DNA of 64,000 nucleotides. Origin: Gentiana macrophylla. Taxonomy: Eukaryota; Streptophyta; Magnoliopsida; Gentianales; Gentianaceae. Positions within the stretch are counted from its first letter, which is position 1; each line of letters starts with the position of its first letter. The notes under the pieces were generated by a model. The model did no database searches and was not told the origin of the DNA. It saw nothing but the letters and a program-made list of their open reading frames with translations. Shown here one piece after another: positions 48,013 to 64,000 of the stretch. Location: NCBI GenBank assembly GCA_026214975.1, contig CM047813.1:28032797-28096796 (forward strand), read 5' to 3'. The position numbers and the translations under genes were made by a program.

Positions 48013-49556
48013 TCTGATGCCCTAAATCAGACTGAATGGAAGGCAGCTATGCAAGTAGAATATCAGGCCTTGATACAGAATAATACTTGGGAACTGGTAC
48101 CTCCTAATCCTAACCTCAAACTTGTGGGAAATAAGTGGATATTCAAGCTGAAACTGAATGCTGATGGGAGTGTTCAGAAACACAAAGCAAGACTTGTTGC
48201 TAAGGGTTTCCTACAAACCCCAGGACTAGATTATACTGAGACTTTCAGTCCTGTGGCAAAAGCATCCACTATCGTGGTTATCTTAGCCTATTTGTTTGCA
48301 TGCCAATGGAAGATTAACCAAATTGACATCAACAATGCATTCTGAATAGAAGCCTCAAGGAAGTCATTTACATGCCTCGACCTGAAGGTTTTGTGGATCT
48401 TTGCAAAACCTCATCATGTCTCATTGCCTAAAAAAGGCTCTCTATGGCCTTAAACAGCACCTAGAGCCTGGTTTGAGGAACTAAGAAAACAACTCATCAG
48501 TTGGGAGTTCGAGATACCAAGAGCGATGTATGTATCTCTCTTCATTTTCAAACAAGGAACCACTCTTTTATATGTCCTCATTTATGTTGATGACATACTT
48601 GTCACTGGCAACAGATTTCCTCTGATACAGAAATTCATACAGATGCTGAACACAAGATTTGCTTTGAAGGATCTTGGAAGTCTGAACCATTTTCTAGGAA
48701 TGCAGGTCCAAAGAGATGATACACGTCTCTATTTGAATCAGACAATGTATGCTACACAGCTTCTTCAGAAACTGGACCTCACTCATCTCAAACCATGTCC
48801 TACCCCTATGGCTCTTGGTTTAGACCTCACTTCTACTGACAGTCCCTTAATGGATAATCCTACATTGTATAGAAGTGTTATTGGTGCACTTCAATACATG
48901 ACCTTTACAAGGCCAGATTTGACTTATGCTGTGAACACCCTTAGGAATAATACATGCAAAGATCCTGGGTGATTCACTGGCAGGCTCTAAAAAGACTTCT
49001 TAGATATGTACAGGGTACTATTGACTATGGCCTGCATTTCCTTCCAGATCAAGGGATTAATCTTACAGGTTTTTCAGATGCTGACTGGGGATGTGACCTA
49101 GTTGACAGGAGGTCTATTGCAGGGTACTGTGTTTATCTATGTGGTTCATTAGTCTCATGGAGCTCAAAGAAACAAGGAGTGGTATCCAGATCCAGCACAG
49201 AATCAGAGTATAGATCTCTGGCAAACACAGCAGCAGAAATTCAGTGGCTCAGGTCACTTATTAATGAACTGTGCATTCCCTTACCTAAGACTTCTGTAAT
49301 CTGGTGTGACAATCTAGGTGCTCAAGCCCTGGCCTACAATCCAGTGTTCCATAGCAGGACCAAACATGTTGAGCTAGATGTTCATTTCATTCGAGACAAG
49401 GTTCTGGACGGATCCCTATCTGTCAAATATGTTCCATCCTCAGAACAAATTGCTGACTACTTTACCAAGCCTTTATCTACTACCAAATTCAGCCAGTTTA
49501 GAGACAAACTCCAAGTTGTCAAGACCCCTTCTCGTTTGAGGGGGAATGTTAGAAGA
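48013..49556 (+). pseudogene. Reverse transcriptase and RNase H of the copia element
   Basis: Reverse transcriptase starts near EWKAAMQVEYQALIQNNTWE and includes KARLVAKGFLQTPGLDY and the catalytic VLIYVDDILVTGN. RNase H shows GFSDADWGCDLVDRRSIAGY and SSTESEYRSLANTAAE, then IADYFTKPLS near the end. Stops at about 48345 and 48470 and a frame change near 48960 break it. A GAA-to-TGA-like stop falls directly after DINNAF. Confidence 0.9.
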
Positions 49557-49735
49557 TAAGGGCATATTAGTCTTTGCGTGTGCAAGTTTGTTATGGAGGT
49601 GTACTAGAATATCTAGTACTAGATTTTATTCCTAGATTACTATATTGTCTTATTCACCACCTAATACTATTTGTAAGGACTTAAGTATCTGTTTTGAATC
49701 TATGAAAGAATAATCATTGTCTGTCTCTAAATTCA
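49547..49735 (+). repeat. 3' LTR of the copia element
   Basis: Its last base lies 109 bp before the P450 start codon. LTRs carry their own promoter and poly(A) signals, so this copy may influence P450 transcription. Confidence 0.95.
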
Positions 49736-49784
49736 AGTAATAACAAAGTAATTTAAAAAATATGGATTAATTGCCCTGCCAGCC

Positions 49785-49792
49785 TATTTAAA
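49785..49792 (+). promoter_or_regulatory. Putative TATA box of the P450 gene
   Basis: TATTTAAA lies 53 bp before the P450 ATG and 49 bp after the copia 3' LTR. It is the best TATA-like sequence in the short space left between the two. Confidence 0.5.
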
Positions 49793-49844
49793 TGCGGGAC
49801 ACAACTGATCAAATTCAACTAAGTAATTTGGTAGTATAGCAATT

Positions 49845-59243
<9,399 letters not shown>

Positions 59244-59762
59244 AGTACTATCCAAAACTTGAAGCTAGAAATTAATTTATATATGGTCTGTTGGAGTTAG
59301 AAATATGCAATGATTATCGTCATTGCGTTTTCTAAACTCGATAAGACGAGTCTTCTCTTTAATTTGTTGCATTTTTTGTTAGTGAATAAATTCGAATCTG
59401 TCATAGTTTTGATAGTTTCATATGTATTTTTATTGTAAATCGATCTCATGTCTGGTTCACAACTATGGTTTTTGTTTCAAATTAACCTGTTTTTCATCCA
59501 TACCTCTTTGTGAATGATCTTCTCCAAAGACACACTTAATAAAATCAAATAAAACCATTGTTTACGTACGGTGATAAGAAGATTAGACATTTAGAATTGA
59601 CCAATTTAAAAGCACTTTAAAATCGCAGTTTCGATCAATTAATATAAATTCAATGTCGATTGATGGGTCCTTTAGCAAGACAAAGACATTTGCTGGATGT
59701 TGATTCGAGACAACAATGGTAGAATCCTTAAATCATTTTTCGAAATTTCTGGAAGGAAGGGT
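59244..59762. other. P450 3' flank
   Basis: Expected to contain the 3' UTR. Candidate poly(A) signals include AATAAA at about 59385. I see no other gene. Confidence 0.5.
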
Positions 59763-60920
59763 TTTTTTTTTTTTTTTTTTTTTTTGGTAACAAAAATTAA
59801 TTTTATTAAAAAAATGAAAATAAAAGTTCCAAACATGTCATATCCTGGCCATTCCCTTATATCAGTTACGTGTCAGAACATAGCCCTGCTTCCTTAAAAC
59901 CTACTAGCGGCAAACCCAGTGTGGGAAAATCCGTCATAGTAGGAAAGAATACACCACCCTATGTTCTCAAAAACTAAAACCCTGAAATACAAGAAATCAG
60001 TCAAAATAAAAACAAAAAATATTTTCCTCTCCATCATCCATCTTCGTAAGTGAAAGGTGAAGTGGGCTTGAATCTGTGTTTGTGGCTTGAGCCGCCCTTG
60101 ATATAGATATCTCTCATAGGTTGGGATAATGACTTCATGGCATTTTGAACTCATCTTAGCTTGAAGCATCCATTCACTGCAAGTCCAACTCCTATTTTTC
60201 GTGATTGAAGCACTCCAGTTCATGCATGTAGGTCCTGTTTGACACCCTCCAAGCGTGAAGGGTGTCGTCCAGTGTTTTGAAAGCCGCCAAGTATCCTTCC
60301 GCCCGTGGATCAGAGTCATCCCTAAAATAGAAAACCAGAAGCGAGAAGTCTGGAGATTATAAAAAAAACCTGAATAAGCTATCCAAAACAAAACAACCTG
60401 CTTTACACTCTTCAAAATGATTGAAGAGTGCTTCCTTATGTGGTACGTATGCGTCGAATTCGAAATTCGCCTTGGATGTCATCATGAAAAGCAGAAGTAA
60501 CTTGTTGAGGCAGATCATGTAAATTAAAATAAATGGTATCTTCATTGCCAAGACCCGCTAAGGAATCAGCCACCGAGTTGCATTCTCTATAGATATGATT
60601 GATCGAAAAATCTAATTTTTTCAGGTGTTGTCCAATTTCAGCAATGATCGTACATAAAGGCCATCCTCCCACATCATCATGTAACAACATGGAAACCATA
60701 GCTTTAGAATCGGCTTCAATATCAACCACTTGAAAACCATACTGAATGCATAAGCTTATTCCTCGGTGCAAAGAAGAAAATTCAGCCCAAAGTGCATCAC
60801 CCGTGCTGAAACTTTGGTGAAAAGCAAGAATAAAATCACCACTAGAATTAGCAATGTATAATGCCATATTGTATATGCTCTTACATGGGGATATTTCCGA
60901 GTAATCTTTGAGGGGATTCC
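59763..60920 (-). mobile_element. Truncated LINE with RNase H domain and poly(A) tail
   Basis: On the minus strand the frame 60436-60915 encodes an RNase H-like domain: YIANSSGDFILAFHQSFSTG, DALWAEFSSLHRGISLCIQ, VVDIEADSKAMVSML and NHIYRECNSVADSLAGLGN, the C-terminal type found in plant LINEs. The tail runs through TTTAATAAAATTAATTTTTG to a poly(A) run (plus-strand T-run 59763-59785). The 5' part is missing or separated: the TRIM array starts at 60921 inside or at the edge of it. Confidence 0.8.
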
Positions 60921-62151
60921 TGTAAAGTCCCACATCGGTAAAATAAAAGAATGCTCACCCCTATATAAGTGTGAGACATAAATGTCTTGTCAACTCGGGT
61001 TAGCCCTTTTAGACCAAGCGAGGACGGCGGTCTTAGCATTTGAGCGGACCATTTATGACTCAAATAGCGCTACCAGACCCGGGGTCTAGAGGTGTTACAG
61101 AATGGTATGAGAGCCGACTATCAGACGAAACTATGCGCTGCACCGTACAAGAAGACGGTGTAAGGATGCCCTCTAGTTACCTCTGGTAGGGACGATCCGG
61201 GAACAGTCTCAGCCGTCCTGGCGAGGACGCCAGTCCCTTATAAGGGGGGAGAATGTAAAGTCCACATCGATAAAATAAGAGAATTCTCACCCCCATATAA
61301 GTGTGAGACATAAAAGTCTTGTCAACTCGGGTTAGCCCTTTTAGACCAAGCGAGGACGGCGGTCTGAGCAGTTGACCGGACATTTATGACTCATTTAGCG
61401 CTATCAGGCCCGGGGTCTGGGGGCGTTACAGAATGGTATCGGAGCCGACTATCAGACGGAACTATACGCTGCACCGTACACGAAGATGGTGTAAGGATGA
61501 CCTCTAGTTACCTTTGGTAGGGACGATTCGAGAACAGTCTCGGCCGTCTTGGCGAGGACGTCAGTCCCTTATAAGGGGGGGGGGGGAGAATATAAAGTCT
61601 CACATCGGTAAAATAAAAGAATACTCACCCCCATATAAGTGTGAGACATAAAGGTCTTGTCAACTCGGGTTAGCCCTTTTAGACCAAGCGAGGACGGCGG
61701 TCTAAGCAGTTGACCGGACCATTTATGACTAATATAGCGCTACCAGACCCGGGGTCTGGGGGCGTTACAGAATGGTATCATAGCCGACTATCAAACGGAA
61801 CTATGCGCTGAACCGTACAAGAAGACGGTGTAAGGATGGCCTATAGTTACCTCTGGTAGGGACGATCCGGAAACAGTCTCGGCCATCCTGGCGAGGACGC
61901 CAGTCCCTTATAAGGGGGGAGAATGTAAAGTCCCACATCGGTAAAATAAGAGAACCCTTATAAGGGGGGAGAATGTAAAGTCCCACATCGGTAAAATAAG
62001 AGAATGCTCACCCCCATATAAGTGTGAGACATAAAGGTCTTGTCAACTCAGATTAGCCCTTTTAGACCAAGCGAGAACGGCGGTCTAAGCAGTTGACTGG
62101 ACATTTATGACTCATTTAGCGCTACCAGGCTCGGGGTCTGGGGGCGTTACA
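60921..62151 (+). mobile_element. Tandem TRIM array: four LTRs plus one partial
   Basis: LTR-like repeats of ~178 bp (TGTAAAGTCCCACATCGG ... GGGGGCGTTACA) lie at 60921-61099, 61254-61430, 61591-61769 and 61974-62151, with a 31-bp partial at 61924-61954. Between them are ~155-bp internal domains, each with a primer-binding site (TGGTATCAGAGCC or one-base variants) just after an LTR and a purine tract (AAGGGGGGAGAA) just before the next. One perfect 5-bp target duplication ATTCC flanks the whole array (60916-60920, 62152-62156). No coding capacity: a terminal-repeat retrotransposon in miniature, multiplied in place. Confidence 0.93.
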
Positions 62152-62340
62152 ATTCCCAATCTACTTATCAGCATATTCTCCTAACTAGTACTGAGGGTTT
62201 TTCACACGTGGGAATGATTATTAAAGAGTGTCGTAGAGTGCTACATATATGCTTTTATTTCTATTTCATTCTCTTTCATGAAGAGATACTTCAACAGTAC
62301 ATCCATTACACAATACACATGCATGGTAGTAGTACATGCC

Positions 62341-64000
62341 TGTAACATCCCGACTTTTCGAAAAAGGGCAAAAACGTCTTTTAACATAAGGTTCAAATTT
62401 ATAATATTTAAATAAAGAATTTAAGTTTTATTTGAAATATAAAGGGAAGTTAATGGAAGTTAATAATTAATATCAATCTCTTGGAGGTTATTTTCAAGAT
62501 TAAAACCTCCACACTCATAACTCTTCCTTTCTAAAAATATGACAAGAAAAAAAATATGCTCTGCGTTCCTTCTTCCTCTTTTCTTTGAAAATGGAGATAA
62601 ACTTCAAAAATTCATATCTTCCAATCCGTAGTTCCGTTTTGCAGCCACAAATAGTCAAAATGATCGTCTCAGAGCGTAGATTATTCTAAAAATACTCTTA
62701 CAGGAGATAATCCAGGTTTGGTTAACTCGTTTTCTGCTGCAAATCGTAAAAGATCATGATGTTTTGTGTTTTAGGGTTTTGGGCATAACTTTTGATCCGT
62801 GAATCCGTTTAGAAATCCGAAAGTATCGCTGGAATCGTGAGAAGACGAGGATCGTTTTGATACCAGAATTTGGGTCTGATTCTCAGGTATGTTGGATTCG
62901 AATTTCTGCTGTGAATTCATGAAAAGGATCATGAATTCATGTTCTAGGGTTTTGTTTCGTAGTTCTTTGTTTAGAAGCTTTGATCATCAATTAATTCATG
63001 TTAATTGTGATCTTTTAGATCTTGTTTGAGGCCTGTTTAAGTGCTGCAGAAATTAGTTTTGGTTTGTGGCTTCAATCAAGTAAGAGGCTCTTCCTAATGT
63101 TTAATTAAAATTTTATGATGTTAAGGTTGAGCTTTTGTGTTGATTTCTTGATTGTAAATCATGTTAATTGTTGTTGTTGTAGTACAAGATGTTATGGTAT
63201 GTTTAAAGGCTGTTTTCCTGCTGTTTTGATGTGTAATTTTGGTGATAAACATGTTAGAAAGGTTGTAGAATCGAGAGAAGTGTTGAAAATCAGGTTTAGG
63301 GCATGTATAGTTAGAATGCGCACGCATTGATCTTGCTTTTGGGAAATATGATGTTTGAGCTATGTGTTGAGTTTCAAGTGTTGTTTCTTGATCTACAAAA
63401 AGAAACATTAATAAACATTCATGAACATTACAAAGCAATGAATAAGCTTCTGATGCGCTTGGTTCTGCACCGGATGTATTTTTAAAGGGAATTGAAATTC
63501 GGGACCGTCGGAAGAGTAAGAGTGGCCTTGTGCTTTGATGAATTAGTATTCATCGATGTCTGTGTAATTGCTAGCTTGAGTCTAAGAGTCTAAGAAGAGG
63601 GAGTAGGGAGCTTTTTGTCCTGAATGAACCTAGGTGGCTAGCTAATCACTTAATAAACGTATTTGACTAGATAAAAGGTTAAACATCATGAGAGCTTAGA
63701 TAGGCACAGTACAATATCGGCAATGTGATGTTTGGCCAGATAAAGTGGCGATGATCACTGCCGGATTCTAGACCCGCCAGATAAAGTAGTGATCATTCCG
63801 CCGGACAAACTCACGAACGAGATATGCATTCACCGGTCAGCTCTCTAGGGTTGGCCATATAAAGTGGAATGATTATCTCGGGACCGCTAGAGATTTATCT
63901 CTATAGAGTTAAATCTCTTACGTCTTAGTGCATATCTCACTAAGTGTAGTGCCCTCGCAAAACATCTTTGTAACAAAGATAAGTTAAGTTAGAAGCGTTT
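62341..64000 (+). mobile_element. Long LTR or retrotransposon 5' end, cut by window edge
   Basis: It begins TGTAACATCCCGACTTTTC at 62341 and follows, in the opposite orientation, the same order of conserved blocks as the solo LTR at 9946-11905 (GCGTAGATTATTCTAAAAAT, AAGAGGCTCTTCCTAATG, CACCGGATGTA, CGGGACCGTCGGAA). Whether it is a solo LTR or a full element cannot be told, since the right end is outside. Short frames here (63115-63438) are not supported. Confidence 0.82.

Larger units (their letters stand above)
44662..49735 (+). mobile_element. Ty1/copia retrotransposon, 5.07 kb
   Basis: Two 189-bp LTRs beginning TGTTAGAAGATAAGGGC and ending CTCTAAATTCA enclose a copia-ordered gag-protease-integrase-RT-RNase H interior on the plus strand. 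The primer-binding site TGGTATCAGAGC follows the first LTR and a purine tract (TTGAGGGGGAA) precedes the second. The LTRs look identical by eye, suggesting a young insertion, yet the coding region carries several frameshifts and stops. Flanks AATAA and AGTAA match at 4 of 5 positions. It lies directly upstream of the P450 gene in the same orientation. Confidence 0.95.

Noticed and set aside
47567..48025. 152-codon His/Leu-rich open frame
   Set aside because: It is the off-frame shadow of the Pro/Ser/Thr-rich linker of the copia polyprotein.
60921..62151. Possible Cassandra-type TRIM with an embedded 5S rRNA
   Set aside because: The AGTCCCACATCGG start is shared by several TRIM families, and I could not find the 5S box A/box C promoter arrangement inside the LTRs.

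Overview
The window is AT-rich nuclear DNA from a flowering plant, most likely a eudicot. The evidence is GT-AG spliced genes, a chloroplast-type arginine-pathway enzyme, a CYP87-type cytochrome P450, and a dense mix of plant transposon families. All coordinates come from reading the sequence by eye; no search was run.

Four host genes can be supported. (1) 1-1192 (-): TMEM161-like membrane protein, cut by the left edge. (2) 13506-17440 (-): complete 13-exon N-acetyl-gamma-glutamyl-phosphate reductase, 400 residues. (3) 36808-38500 (-): complete protein phosphatase 1 inhibitor-2, 147 residues, with an extra 5' UTR exon near 39.02 kb. (4) 49845-59243 (+): complete 9-exon cytochrome P450, 470 residues, probably CYP87, with a 5-kb third intron full of transposons and one GC-AG intron. 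A decayed gene of unknown family lies at 29.6-32.3 kb (+).

The rest is mostly mobile DNA. 3.5-4.45 kb: LINE remnant. 7.3-7.5 kb: tRNA-derived SINE. 8.8-13.5 kb: non-autonomous LTR element carrying a nested 1960-bp solo LTR and probably a MITE; it inserted about 20 bp past the reductase stop codon. 17.6-18.7 kb: Mutator-like element upstream of the same gene. 19.25-28.67 kb: Ty3/gypsy element of Tat type with gag-pol on the minus strand, a 56-bp tandem repeat and a spliced antisense ORF. 33.8-35.3 kb: chain of MITEs. 39.26-40.74 kb: second solo LTR. 41.5-42.3 kb: non-autonomous hAT element. 44.66-49.74 kb: Ty1/copia element with apparently identical LTRs, ending about 110 bp before the P450 start codon. 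60.9-62.15 kb: tandem TRIM array flanked by a single target-site duplication. 62.34 kb to the edge: another LTR of the family seen at 9.9-11.9 kb.

The most notable object is a probable Pack-MULE at 52063-53244 in P450 intron 3. It has long terminal inverted repeats built from palindromic ACGT-containing units, a perfect 9-bp target duplication, and the first two exons of a BURP-domain gene between its ends. The host genes do not form a pathway; what links them is transposon insertion next to their promoters, introns and 3' ends.
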